47,809 bases of DNA from Verrucomicrobiia bacterium (GCA_947462875.1 CANHQJ010000027.1:1-47809), one strand, 5' to 3'; numbered from the stretch's first letter, positions 16,592-25,459 are shown. A program made the numbers and translations. Notes: generated by a model not told the origin, from the sequence alone.

Positions 16592-19393
16592 ATGAAACGT
16601 TCTTTAGGCGTGAACAGGAAGCTGGCGATGGGCATGACAGCGGTTGCCGTTTTTTCCTCCGTAATGCAGGCGGCGCTGACTCCTTGTGATCTGCGCGTGG
16701 ATGGACGCACGGAAATTTTGGCGGCATCCGCAACGCCGCGTCTCACGTGGAGGGTCGAGTCGGATGCGCGCACGCAGGCGCAGTCGGCATGGCAGCTCAT
16801 GGTGGCGAGTAGCGCGGAGATGTTAGCCAAGGATCAGGGCGACCTCGCGGATACGGGAAAAAAGGCTGCCGATGGTTCGCCGTGGATCGTTTATAGTGGC
16901 AAGCCGCTCATGGCTGGCAAACGCTACTTTTGGAAAGTGCGCTGCTGGGATGATGCGGATCAGGTTTCTGCGTGGAGTGAGACGGCAGTGATGGAAATCG
17001 CGCCGATGACGCCTGCCGACTGGCGCGGTGCGAAATGGATCGATGACGGCCGCGACAATCCCGCCGAAGACAAGGACTTTTACCTGCCCGATCCCGCGCC
17101 GCTGATGCGCAAGGAGTTTGCCATTACCAAACCGATCACCCGCGCGCGCCTGCACGTGGCGGGCCCCGGCTACGTGCTGCCCAGTCTCAATGGCAAGCGC
17201 CTCGCCGATGCGCCGCTGGATCCGCCGTGGACCGCTTTTGACAAACGCATTTTATTCCGCACCCACGATGTCACGGCGGCTCTCGGCGAGGGAAAACAGT
17301 GCATCGGTCTGGCGCTTGGCAATGGTTGGTTCAATCCGCTGCCGCTGCGCATGTGGGGGCATCGGAACATCCGCGGCAGTATGGCGGTGGGCCGCCCGCG
17401 CGCGATCGCTTGTCTGGTGATCGATCACGCGGATGGCAGTCAGACGACTATCACGACGGGTCCGGATTGGCAGGTGGCCGCGGGGCCGACCACCCGCAAT
17501 AGTGTTTATCTCGGCGAAGAACGCGATGCCCGGCTCGCGCCCGATGGCTGGGACAAGCCCGGCTTCGATGCCGCATCGTGGAAATCCGTTAGGGTGAGCG
17601 ATGCGACCCTGGAACCGCTCAAGCCCTTGCTCGACATGCCGCCCGTGCGCGAGATCGAAACGTTTCCCGCTGCCAGCGTGAAGACGCTCAAGGAGGGCCT
17701 GCACATCGTCGATTTCGGCGTGAACTTCACCGGCGTTCCCGCCATCGATCTGAATGTCCCCGCAGGTACGAAGATCACCTTGCGCTTCGGCGAAATTCTC
17801 AACGCCGATGGCACGCTCAATCCCCTGACCAGCGTCTGCGGACAAATCAAAGGCCTGCGCAAGAATGACAAAGGGGAGGAAAATCCCATCGGCGGACCCG
17901 GCGCGCCTGCGATCGCCTGGCAGCAGGACGTTTGCATCGCTCGTGGCGGCAAGGAAACCTATCGGCCTGATTTCACGTTTCACGCGTTTCGTTACATGGA
18001 AATCAGCGGGCTAACAGAAACGCCGAAAGTAGAAACGATCCGCGGCATCCGCCTGCACTCCGCCTTGCCTGATGCGGGGTCCTTTTCCTGCTCGAACGAA
18101 TTGTTGAATCGCATCCAGAAGATCACACGCAATACCTTCGTCAACAATGTGATCAGTGTGCAATCGGACTGCCCGCACCGCGAGCGTTTCGGCTACGGGG
18201 GAGACATCGCCGTCACCAGCGAGGCGTACATGATGAACTATGACATGTCCGGATTTTATGCCAAAACGATCCGCGACTGGGCGGATGGCGCGCGTCCGGA
18301 TGGCAACTTCACCGACACGGCGCCTTTCGTGGGCGTGCAGTACTGCGGTGTCGGCTGGGCCATGGCGCATCCACTTTTGTTAGAGCAACACTTCCAGCAT
18401 TACGGCGATGTTTCACTGATCCGCGAGCAGCTCCCTGCCGCGATCCGTTGGTTTGAGCTGGAGGCCGGCAAACGCAAAAACGGTCTGGTCACCTATGGCC
18501 TCGGCGATCATGAGGCGTTCAAGCGTCTGGGCGGCGCACCGGTGACCACGCCGATGTTCATCGATACAGCCCGCCGCATGGCAAGGCTGTGCCGGATCCT
18601 GGCGCAGGAAAAAGACGCCGTGCGTTTCGAGGAAATGGCCACGGAGTCCGCAGTCGCCTGGCAAAAGGAATACTTCGATGCGAAGACAGGCAACGTGGGG
18701 GGGGGCACACAGTCGGAACAGTTGTTAGCCCTGGGCTTCGGGTCCCTGGCGGAATCGGATCGCAAGGCGGCATTTGACCGTTTGGTCGCCGATGTGATGG
18801 CGCAGCCGGATGGTCCCTCGCTCACCACCGGGATTTTCGGCACACGATTTTTGTTAGAGCAGCTCTCGCAGCGTGGACGTCATGACCTGGCCTTTGCTTT
18901 GGCGAACCGCACGAAGTTTCCCTCGTGGGGCCACATGCTGGAAAATGGCGCCACCACCTTGTGGGAAACGTGGAAGCAGAGTGACAATACCTTTTCCCAC
19001 AACCACCCGATGTTTGGCTCGATCTCCGCGTGGTTCTATCGCCACCTCGGCGGCATTCAGGTGATGGATGGCGCGGTCGGGGCCAATCAGTTGCTGATTC
19101 GGCCGCAACCCGTGGGCGATGTGACCTGGGTCAAATGCTCGTACCGTTCGATCCGCGGCATGATTGAATCGAACTGGAACATCGGTGCCGCGCGTTCGGA
19201 ATTTGAAATCGTCATTCCGCCCGATACCACCGCCATCATCGAACTGCCGAAAAAAGCCGGCGATGTCGTCACGGAGTCGGGCAAGGCCATCGCCGAGGCC
19301 GAAGGCGTGGGCAGCCTGCCGGATCAGTCAGGCGCGCATCGTTTCAAGGTTAGCAGCGGGCAGTATCGATTCCGCATCGAGCACAAGCCCTGA
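16592..19393 (+). CDS. GH78 alpha-L-rhamnosidase (copy 2), contains a G9 tract
   Basis: Secreted GH78 enzyme of 933 residues. I place the start at the ATG at 16592, because it begins a normal signal peptide (basic MKRSLGVNRK, then a hydrophobic core ending MQA-A); an in-frame GTG at 16544 adds an unlikely 16-residue extension. Domain order is as in copy 1. DCPHRERFGYGGD at about residues 526-538 is the acidic catalytic segment, and TTLWETWKQSDNTFSHNH carries the distal Glu and the His-rich loop. Sequence similarity to copy 1 is limited outside these blocks, so specificity probably differs. A run of nine G (18697-18705) encodes part of V-G-G-G within the reading frame, a possible slippage site. 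Confidence 0.92.
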   Translation: MKRSLGVNRKLAMGMTAVAVFSSVMQAALTPCDLRVDGRTEILAASATPRLTWRVESDARTQAQSAWQLMVASSAEMLAKDQGDLADTGKKAADGSPWIVYSGKPLMAGKRYFWKVRCWDDADQVSAWSETAVMEIAPMTPADWRGAKWIDDGRDNPAEDKDFYLPDPAPLMRKEFAITKPITRARLHVAGPGYVLPSLNGKRLADAPLDPPWTAFDKRILFRTHDVTAALGEGKQCIGLALGNGWFNPLPLRMWGHRNIRGSMAVGRPRAIACLVIDHADGSQTTITTGPDWQVAAGPTTRNSVYLGEERDARLAPDGWDKPGFDAASWKSVRVSDATLEPLKPLLDMPPVREIETFPAASVKTLKEGLHIVDFGVNFTGVPAIDLNVPAGTKITLRFGEILNADGTLNPLTSVCGQIKGLRKNDKGEENPIGGPGAPAIAWQQDVCIARGGKETYRPDFTFHAFRYMEISGLTETPKVETIRGIRLHSALPDAGSFSCSNELLNRIQKITRNTFVNNVISVQSDCPHRERFGYGGDIAVTSEAYMMNYDMSGFYAKTIRDWADGARPDGNFTDTAPFVGVQYCGVGWAMAHPLLLEQHFQHYGDVSLIREQLPAAIRWFELEAGKRKNGLVTYGLGDHEAFKRLGGAPVTTPMFIDTARRMARLCRILAQEKDAVRFEEMATESAVAWQKEYFDAKTGNVGGGTQSEQLLALGFGSLAESDRKAAFDRLVADVMAQPDGPSLTTGIFGTRFLLEQLSQRGRHDLAFALANRTKFPSWGHMLENGATTLWETWKQSDNTFSHNHPMFGSISAWFYRHLGGIQVMDGAVGANQLLIRPQPVGDVTWVKCSYRSIRGMIESNWNIGAARSEFEIVIPPDTTAIIELPKKAGDVVTESGKAIAEAEGVGSLPDQSGAHRFKVSSGQYRFRIEHKP
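18697..18705 (+). repeat. G9 homopolymer inside GH78 coding sequence
   Basis: Nine consecutive G residues in frame in the second rhamnosidase gene (GTG GGG GGG GGC). Gain or loss of one G would shift the frame about 700 codons into the gene. It may be a contingency locus, or a spot where a sequencing error could hide. Confidence 0.7.
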
Positions 19394-19425
19394 CATTTTT
19401 CGGCAATAGTCGCCGTATTCCAGGT

Positions 19426-20619
19426 ATGATGAAATATGCGATGCTGTGGCTCGGTGGGATTTTTTTGACCTGCGCGTCAGCTGCGGAGTTATCGGATCGG
19501 GAGTATTCCCTGCAAGTGCTCGATCGCGTGGCGAGGCCGGTGATGCGTTCTCTGGCGGAGGGAAAATTGCGTGAGGAAATGCCGCTCGGACCTGGGGAAG
19601 AGTCGCGCCGCGACTATACGCATCTGGAGGCTTTTGGGCGCACGCTATCGGGCATCGCGCCCTGGCTGGCACTGGGAGAGGAGGATTCGGCCGAGGGGAA
19701 ATTGCGCGCGCAGTATGCTGACTGGGCGGTGAAAGCCATGGGGAACGCGACCGATCCGCAGTCGCCGGACCGCATGAATTTTTCGCGCGGCGGGCAGCCC
19801 TTGGTGGATGCGGCATTTCTTTCGCTGGCTCTGCTGCGCGCGCCGAAGCAACTGTGGGAGCCGCTGACGACCGTGCAGCGCGAGCATCTCATCCACTGCC
19901 TGCGCGAGACACGCCCGATCAAGCCCGGCGAGAATAACTGGCTGTTGTTCTCCGCCCTGGTCGAGGCCGCATTGTGGAAATTTTCCGATCAGGTGGAAAT
20001 GGCGCGCATCGAGCGGGCGCTGGAAAAACACGAGGAGTGGTATGTGGGCGATGGCACCTATGGCGACGGGCCGCAGTATCACTGGGACTACTACAATAGC
20101 TTCGTCATTCAGCCGGCGTTGATCGCGGTGCTGGAGGTGTGCCGGGAAAAAAAATCGCCGCTGGCGGCAGCGTTGCCGAAGATCCTCGCCCGGGCTCAGC
20201 GCTACGCCGAGGTGCAGGAGCGGCTCATTTCGCCGGAGGGCACCTTTCCCGTGATCGGTCGCTCGAGCTCCTATCGGTTTGGCGCGTTTCAAACCTTGTC
20301 ACTGATGGCCCTGCGGCGGGAACTACCGGCCTCCGTGCCACCCGCAGCGGCGCGCGGCGCGATGATAGCCGTGGTGCGTCGCATGATCGAGGCCCCCGGC
20401 ACCTTTGACGAAAATGGCTGGCTGCGTGTGGGTGTGGTGGGGAATCAACCGGCGGTGCGCGAGAAGTACATTTCCACGGGTAGTCTGTATCTTTGCCTCA
20501 ACGGCCTGCTGCATCTGGGTCTGGCGGCGGATGATCCCTTCTGGACCGCCCCCGCACAAGCCTGGACGCAGAAACGTCTCTGGGCGGGCGAAAACGTGCC
20601 AGCGGATCACGCGCATTAG
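19426..20619 (+). CDS. DUF2264 domain-containing secreted protein
   Basis: Protein of 397 residues with a short signal peptide (cleavage near SAA-E, residue 20). THLEAFGRTLSGIAPWLALG (about 66-85) is the hallmark of DUF2264, an alpha-helical barrel family related to polysaccharide lyases and glycoside hydrolases of the (alpha/alpha)6 type and often found in rhamnogalacturonan- or uronate-related clusters. YGDGPQYHWDYYNSF (about 213-227) is a second conserved block with possible catalytic Tyr/His/Asp residues. Activity is not established. It follows the GH78 gene by 32 nt and closes the degradation region. Two adjacent ATGs at the start make the exact start uncertain by one codon. Confidence 0.85.
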   Translation: MMKYAMLWLGGIFLTCASAAELSDREYSLQVLDRVARPVMRSLAEGKLREEMPLGPGEESRRDYTHLEAFGRTLSGIAPWLALGEEDSAEGKLRAQYADWAVKAMGNATDPQSPDRMNFSRGGQPLVDAAFLSLALLRAPKQLWEPLTTVQREHLIHCLRETRPIKPGENNWLLFSALVEAALWKFSDQVEMARIERALEKHEEWYVGDGTYGDGPQYHWDYYNSFVIQPALIAVLEVCREKKSPLAAALPKILARAQRYAEVQERLISPEGTFPVIGRSSSYRFGAFQTLSLMALRRELPASVPPAAARGAMIAVVRRMIEAPGTFDENGWLRVGVVGNQPAVREKYISTGSLYLCLNGLLHLGLAADDPFWTAPAQAWTQKRLWAGENVPADHAH

Positions 20620-20712
20620 CGGATGCTGCTGCCGACAATGGGTCAATATGGCCTTGCTCGTTTCGCCCATGCTCCCAGATTCGACTTTTCTCCCGAGGTT
20701 ATTCTACGTGGC

Positions 20713-20770
20713 GCAATGCGCATTGCAGGCTCAATGCGTTTTGTATTTTGTCATACACCTTAAACGCATT
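20713..20770. promoter_or_regulatory. AATGCG/CGCATT palindromes upstream of the kinase operon
   Basis: A perfect 14-bp palindrome GCAATGCGCATTGC lies at 20713-20726. AATGCGTTT (20733-20741) and AAACGCATT (20762-20770) form a second 9-bp inverted repeat around an AT-rich spacer, and a further GCGCATT occurs near 20801. The shared AATGCG half-site suggests a protein-binding operator. It occupies the otherwise gene-free part (20620-20846) of the 424-nt gap before the histidine kinase. Confidence 0.4.
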
Positions 20771-20846
20771 TTAAAAATAGCGCTTGCTCGCTTGCCTAGA
20801 TGGCGCATTAATAAGCACGATCCAATTATTTCTGATTCAGGCTATC

Positions 20847-21047
20847 ATGAATAACATCCACTCATCACTTGCCGAACTATGGCGGCATCCACATTCCGAC
20901 ATTCCAAAATTCTGCCTCTTTCAGAATTGGAGCGATGATGCTACTACTAAACATGGCATAGACAAGGATCGGATGCAATCTTTCGAGAATAACGCCAACT
21001 TCGCCGCCGGTGGCTATGCCATCGTCCATACTGCTAGTAATTTGTGA
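20847..21047 (+). CDS. possible small leader ORF coupled to the histidine kinase
   Basis: An ORF of 66 codons beginning MNNIHSSLAELWRHPH and ending HTASNL. It has no recognised domain, signal peptide or membrane segment. Its base composition is lower in GC than its neighbours. The reason to take it seriously is its end: its TGA (21045-21047) overlaps the GTG start of the kinase (21044-21046) as GTGA, the arrangement expected for translational coupling. The kinase has no obvious ribosome binding site of its own. It may equally be an accidental frame in a promoter region, so confidence is low. Confidence 0.3.
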   Translation: MNNIHSSLAELWRHPHSDIPKFCLFQNWSDDATTKHGIDKDRMQSFENNANFAAGGYAIVHTASNL

Positions 21048-23683
21048 AAAAAACCGAATCCATCAATGAACGGAACCGCCTCGCGGCGCTCGAGCGCTAT
21101 GGCATCTTCGATACACCGCCGGAGCCGGAGTTCGATGATTTCACGCGACTCGCATCACTGATTTGCCAGACACCCATCGCCCTCATCTCGCTGGTGGATG
21201 AATCGCGTCAGTGGTTCAAAAGTCGGGTGGGTGTCGAAGTTTGTGAGACCGACCGCAGCATATCGATCTGCCAGCATGCCATCCAAGGATCGGGATTGTT
21301 GGAAATTCCCGATGCGCGTCTGGATGAACGCTTTTGCGCCAACCCGCTGGTCACCGGGGAGCCATATGTTCGCTTCTACGCCGGGGCTCCTCTCACTACC
21401 CCGGATGGATATCGAATCGGCACGCTTTGCGTGATTGATCAAGAGCCCCGCCAGCTTACCGTGGAGCAGCGGGACGGGCTCTTGCGCCTGGCGCGCCAGG
21501 TCATGCGGCAGATGGAATCTCGCAGGGAGCATATCAAGTTGATCCAGAGCTCCGAGGCGTTGCGGGAGAGCAACGAGCGCACCGAGCAGATCATCGACTC
21601 TGCACTGGATGCCGTGGTCACCATGGACATGGACGGGCTCATCATCAGTTGGAACCCTCAAGCGGAAGTGATTTTCGGATGGAGTGCTGGCGAAGTCATC
21701 GGCAGGAAAATGTCGGAAGTGATCATACCTCCGTCATATCGTGAGGCGCATGAACGCGGCCACCGTCACTTGATGGAGACGGGCGAGGTGAGTGTGCTGA
21801 ATCGAAGGATCGAGTTGAGCGCCCTGCGCCGCGACGGGGCTGAGTTCCCGGTTGAGTTGACGATTGCCAAGGTCATGGTGGGCGGGAAGGCTCAGTTCAG
21901 TGCGTTCATCCGTGATCTTTCTGAGCTGAAGGAGTCTGAGTCCAAACTTGCTCAGGCCAGCGATTTGCTCCGCGCGGTGGGGAGGTTACAATCCAGCTAT
22001 ATCAGCAGAGGCAAGATTGAGGCAGCGGAGACTTTCGAAGACCTGCTCCAGCTCCTGCTGAAGTTCACGGGCAGTGAATACGGCTTTGTAGCCGAGGTTC
22101 TCCGCGATGATGAGGGGCAGCCTTACCTCAAGACCCAGGCGATCACCAATATCTCTTGGAACGACGAGATGTCGGCTTTTTATGAGAAACACAAGGCGAA
22201 GGGCTTGGAGTTCCGCAACCTCAAGACCCTGTTCGGAGCTGCCCTTGTCACAGGTGAAACGGTGATTTCTAATTCGCCCGCTGCCGACCCCCGCCGGGGC
22301 GGCCTGCCTCCTGGTCATCCCCCGATGAACTCGTTCCTCGGTGTTCCCATCAAACGGGGCGGTGAAATGATCGCCATGGTTGGCGTGTCCAATCGGCCGA
22401 GAGGTTACGATCTTGCCTTGGTCGAGGAAATCGAACCGCTTCTCTCGACGTATGCCAGCATCATTCAGGGCTTTCAGTTCGCGAAGCAAAAAGAGGCCGA
22501 TCAACAACGGATTCTGGCGTTGAATTTGGATCTGGAAGTCCGGGCGGGCGAGTTGGCGGCCGCGTTAGAGGAGAAAAGCCGTGAGAAGCGTGAGCGCCTC
22601 AAGGCCCTGCAAGAGCACTCCGCCTCCTTGGAGCGGCGGGTCGCCGAGCGCACCGCGAAGCTAGAACATTCGAAGCGGCAGTTCCAAGACCTGTTCGAGT
22701 TTGCTCCTGACGCGTTGGTGATGACAGATCCGGTGGGAATTATTCAAATGGCCAATCATCAGGCCGAGCGAATGTTTGGCTGGACCTCCGTGGAGCTGCA
22801 GGGGCAATCATTGGAAGTTCTGTTGCCCACAAGGCTTCTGGCAGGAGGCCGTATGGAGCATAGCCGTTTGCTCGAGGCGCGAGAGAAACCCCGGCTTCCC
22901 GGCAGGCGCAAGGATGGCACGGAATTCCCATTGGAGTTGAGCCTCAGCCCTGTGCAAACGGAAGACGGCATGCTGTTCGCTGCCGCCATGCGCGATGTTT
23001 CCGAACGCATTCGGCTGGAACAAGAAGTGGCGCGAATCAGTTCCCACGAACAGGAGCGTTTTGCTCATGAGTTGCACGATCATTTAGGCGCGTATCTGGC
23101 CGGCATCGCGTTCCGTTTCAAGTCGCTGGCGGAGACTTTGGAACGCCGCGCCATCCCCGAGGCGTCCACTGCCCAGCAACTGGTAGGGCAGGTCAATGAC
23201 GGCATTGATCTGGTCCGGAATTTCGCCCGCCTGCTCGCTCCGGTAGATATCGAAGGCGGCGGCCTCCCGGCTGGATTATCCCAGCTTGGCAGGGAAATGG
23301 AAACAGCCTTTCGCATTCAGTGCCGGGTGGAGGTGGCGACGGAGCTTCCTCCGCTCACTTCGGAGCAAAGCATGCAACTTTACCGCATCGCCCAAGAGGC
23401 TACGCGCAACGCCATCCAGCATGGCAAGGCCCGGCTCGTCACCATTTCCGTATCACGCGAGACGCATTGCTTGAAAATGACAATTTCTAATGACGGCAAA
23501 CCCTGGAGTCCGACTCCGGAGTGTGCCGGTGGAATGGGCTTGCGCATCATGCACCATCGCGCCGCCAACATCGGCGGCACCCTCACCATGCCATCCGATT
23601 CCGCCGGTAGCACCTCCGTCATCTGCCTCTTGCCTCTTTGTCTTGCCGCCCCCGCAAACGGAAAACCATCATCCAACCCATGA
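21044..23683 (+). CDS. GAF-PAS-GAF-PAS sensor histidine kinase (HisKA_3 / NarX-like)
   Basis: Soluble sensor kinase of 879 residues. Order: GAF (about 25-160, starting with the typical NRLAALERYGIFDTPPE), PAS (about 181-295), second GAF (about 326-478), coiled coil (480-545), second PAS (546-655), HisKA_3 dimerisation domain with ELHDHLGAY and phospho-acceptor H678, then HATPase_c (about 769-865, N-box QEATRNAIQHG, G-box GGMGLRIMHHR). No transmembrane segment, so it reads a cytoplasmic signal; the ligand is unknown. GTG at 21044 is the only possible start before the first GAF motif, because an in-frame TAA lies at 21038. Its stop overlaps the next gene by 4 nt (ATGA), so the response regulator at 23680 is its cognate partner. 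Confidence 0.93.
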   Translation: MKKTESINERNRLAALERYGIFDTPPEPEFDDFTRLASLICQTPIALISLVDESRQWFKSRVGVEVCETDRSISICQHAIQGSGLLEIPDARLDERFCANPLVTGEPYVRFYAGAPLTTPDGYRIGTLCVIDQEPRQLTVEQRDGLLRLARQVMRQMESRREHIKLIQSSEALRESNERTEQIIDSALDAVVTMDMDGLIISWNPQAEVIFGWSAGEVIGRKMSEVIIPPSYREAHERGHRHLMETGEVSVLNRRIELSALRRDGAEFPVELTIAKVMVGGKAQFSAFIRDLSELKESESKLAQASDLLRAVGRLQSSYISRGKIEAAETFEDLLQLLLKFTGSEYGFVAEVLRDDEGQPYLKTQAITNISWNDEMSAFYEKHKAKGLEFRNLKTLFGAALVTGETVISNSPAADPRRGGLPPGHPPMNSFLGVPIKRGGEMIAMVGVSNRPRGYDLALVEEIEPLLSTYASIIQGFQFAKQKEADQQRILALNLDLEVRAGELAAALEEKSREKRERLKALQEHSASLERRVAERTAKLEHSKRQFQDLFEFAPDALVMTDPVGIIQMANHQAERMFGWTSVELQGQSLEVLLPTRLLAGGRMEHSRLLEAREKPRLPGRRKDGTEFPLELSLSPVQTEDGMLFAAAMRDVSERIRLEQEVARISSHEQERFAHELHDHLGAYLAGIAFRFKSLAETLERRAIPEASTAQQLVGQVNDGIDLVRNFARLLAPVDIEGGGLPAGLSQLGREMETAFRIQCRVEVATELPPLTSEQSMQLYRIAQEATRNAIQHGKARLVTISVSRETHCLKMTISNDGKPWSPTPECAGGMGLRIMHHRAANIGGTLTMPSDSAGSTSVICLLPLCLAAPANGKPSSNP

Positions 23684-24330
23684 AAAAAACTCGCGTTCTG
23701 ATCGTCGAAGACCACCCCTTTTTTCGCAGCGGTCTCGCCCAGTGGCTTAACCAACAGGAAACCGTGACTTGCTGCGGCGAGGCGGGATCGGTGCGTGAAG
23801 CCCGGCTGGCGGTCGAGGCCTCCCGCCCCGAGGTGATCCTCATGGATCTTCGCCTGGGTGACGGAGAAGGCCTCGATCTGATAGCGGAAATCACCCAGAC
23901 GCATCCGTTCATTCGGATGATCGCCCTATCGCAGTTTGACGAGGACGTCTACGCCCACCGCGCCCTGAAGGCCGGTGCGCGCGGCTACCTGATGAAGTCC
24001 GAGGCGACAGAGGCTGTGCTCACCGCCATCGAGACCGTGATGAGCGGGGGGCTCCACCTCAGTCCCCGAATGTCGGTCAGGCTCCTGCAGAACATTTTTC
24101 CTGATCCCGCATCCCGGACGCTTGATCTAACAAAGCTGACCGATCGCGAGTTGCAGGTATTCCAATTGTTGGGTGGCGGCATGAGCACCATCGAGATCGG
24201 CAAGCACCTCAATCTCAGCCCCAAAACGATCGAGACGTATCGCGAGCATCTGAAGGACAAGCTCGCCCTCGCGGATTCTCCCGCGCTGTTGCGTGCCGCA
24301 ACGCAATGGGTGGAGTCCGGACGCCTATGA
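23680..24330 (+). CDS. NarL/FixJ-family response regulator (copy 1, tail lost)
   Basis: Regulator of 216 residues. The receiver domain (1-120) has the acidic pair E10/D11, phospho-acceptor D56 (VILMDLRLGDGEG) and K106. A LuxR-type HTH covers about 150-212 (LTDRELQVFQLLGGGMSTIEIGKHL). I chose the ATG at 23680, which overlaps the kinase stop (ATGA); the upstream TTG only adds the kinase's tail read in another frame. It is about 80% identical to the regulator at 25460. It stops directly after ESGRL, where copy 2 continues into a zinc-ribbon tail, and its 3' flank still resembles the DNA encoding that tail. This indicates loss of the tail after duplication. Confidence 0.93.
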   Translation: MKKTRVLIVEDHPFFRSGLAQWLNQQETVTCCGEAGSVREARLAVEASRPEVILMDLRLGDGEGLDLIAEITQTHPFIRMIALSQFDEDVYAHRALKAGARGYLMKSEATEAVLTAIETVMSGGLHLSPRMSVRLLQNIFPDPASRTLDLTKLTDRELQVFQLLGGGMSTIEIGKHLNLSPKTIETYREHLKDKLALADSPALLRAATQWVESGRL

Positions 24331-24440
24331 ACAAAGGTATCTGCCGCTTCTGATCGAAGCGTTAGAACGCGTCGCAGCTCCATAAGGGAGAACCTTAAAC
24401 GGTTTCAGGGTGAAACCCCGATGCGAACTTTGAGAAGTGG
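24331..24440 (+). pseudogene. remnant of the zinc-ribbon tail downstream of response regulator 1
   Basis: Non-coding DNA that aligns with the end of response regulator 2. CTGCCGC near 24343 matches CTGCCGC near 26178, which encodes the second Cys pair; further on both have taaggg, aacc and tta in order, and TTTCAGGGTGAAACCCCGATGCG near 24402 matches TTTCAGGGTTAAACCCCGATGCG near 26240 with one substitution. The part encoding the first CxxCxGxG motif is missing, and a TGA now follows the last shared Leu codon. This is read directly from the two sequences; the direction (loss here rather than gain there) is inferred. Confidence 0.6.
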
Positions 24441-24446
24441 TGAGAT

Positions 24447-24464
24447 GTTAGGCGCGTGCCTAAC
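24447..24464. repeat. perfect 7-bp stem-loop after response regulator 1
   Basis: GTTAGGC, loop GCGT, GCCTAAC. No T-run follows, so terminator function is doubtful. Both arms contain the GTTAG word that recurs through the window. Confidence 0.4.
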
Positions 24465-24551
24465 AACTATGCTTTGCTAATGTCATTCACCAAGGGCATT
24501 TCAGCAGCGGCGTAATTTTGCTCGCGTTTCTTGATTCTAACTTGCCCTCTC

Positions 24552-25298
24552 ATGCCTTCCAATTCCAAAAAGAAATTTCGCGCAGTTCGCTCCACGGGGA
24601 GACCCAAGCAATATGAAGCAGAAGAAGAGTTCGATCAGCCCATCGAAGCTACGGGTTATATCGAGTTGCCACCGAAAGAAAGGAAAAACGTCTATCCTAT
24701 CGCGAATGATAGCTCTGTTTTCGTCTTGCCGATGGAGCCTCCTCTGCATGCGATCCGTCGTGCCATCAGAGAGCTTGAAAGCGGATCTCTGGACGAGCTT
24801 GTGATCAACAAGCTGATTTCGCTAGACCGCAAATCCGCGGAGTTCCGGGAGGAGTATGTTAGGATCCGCGCTCTATCACTTGTAAGAACCAGGCCGTCGT
24901 CTCCATCCTTTAACGAAAGCTACATAATAATGGGTGGAGCTGAGGCGCAATCCCGAGAGGAGCAGGAAGAAATATCGTATCAAAATCCATGGTCCGTCAA
25001 CTCGCTCTGGGATCTATGGCGCTTTTTCGGGCCAAGTTTGACGCTCGTGATCGTCCTGCAGCTCGTCTTCAGTTTGAAGTTAAGCGCGTTGTTGGGCAAA
25101 CTTCACATTCCTCTTGGAAATTTTCCGTCCAGCATGATCGCCTTGATCATCGCTTCACTCTCACTATACACCAGTTATCTTGTCCTGAACGGATGCAAGG
25201 GCCGGGAATACAATCAATGCAGCCCGCGGCTTGTGGGAATCGGGGTTGTCAGTGCGGTTTTGGCCGTCTTCACCTTTCTCCTGGTAAAGTTCCTATGA
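24552..25298 (+). CDS. hypothetical membrane protein between the two response regulators
   Basis: Protein of 248 residues that I do not recognise. The start is taken at ATG 24552, with a Lys/Arg-rich beginning MPSNSKKKFRAVR; an upstream in-frame TTG at 24531 would add seven residues. Residues 1-155 are polar and cytoplasmic-looking, with a predicted helical stretch around 70-110 (HAIRRAIRELESGSLDELVI). The C-terminal third has three hydrophobic helices at about 160-182, 193-214 and 226-248. The gene is lower in GC than its neighbours and sits alone between the duplicated regulators, with about 220 nt before it and 160 nt after it. It could be an insertion into a former tandem pair, or a membrane partner of the signalling system. 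Confidence 0.65.
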   Translation: MPSNSKKKFRAVRSTGRPKQYEAEEEFDQPIEATGYIELPPKERKNVYPIANDSSVFVLPMEPPLHAIRRAIRELESGSLDELVINKLISLDRKSAEFREEYVRIRALSLVRTRPSSPSFNESYIIMGGAEAQSREEQEEISYQNPWSVNSLWDLWRFFGPSLTLVIVLQLVFSLKLSALLGKLHIPLGNFPSSMIALIIASLSLYTSYLVLNGCKGREYNQCSPRLVGIGVVSAVLAVFTFLLVKFL

Positions 25299-25459
25299 TG
25301 AACCCTGTCTTTTTTCCGTTCTTCGAAGCCATCATTCTGATCCATGTACCTCAATCAAGCGTGCGAGGGGATTCCAAATAACCCGACTACTCGATTGCCG
25401 TGCCGTCAGTTGCCAGCATATCACGACTTCAGCGCATCACGAAACCCAAAATCTAACGA

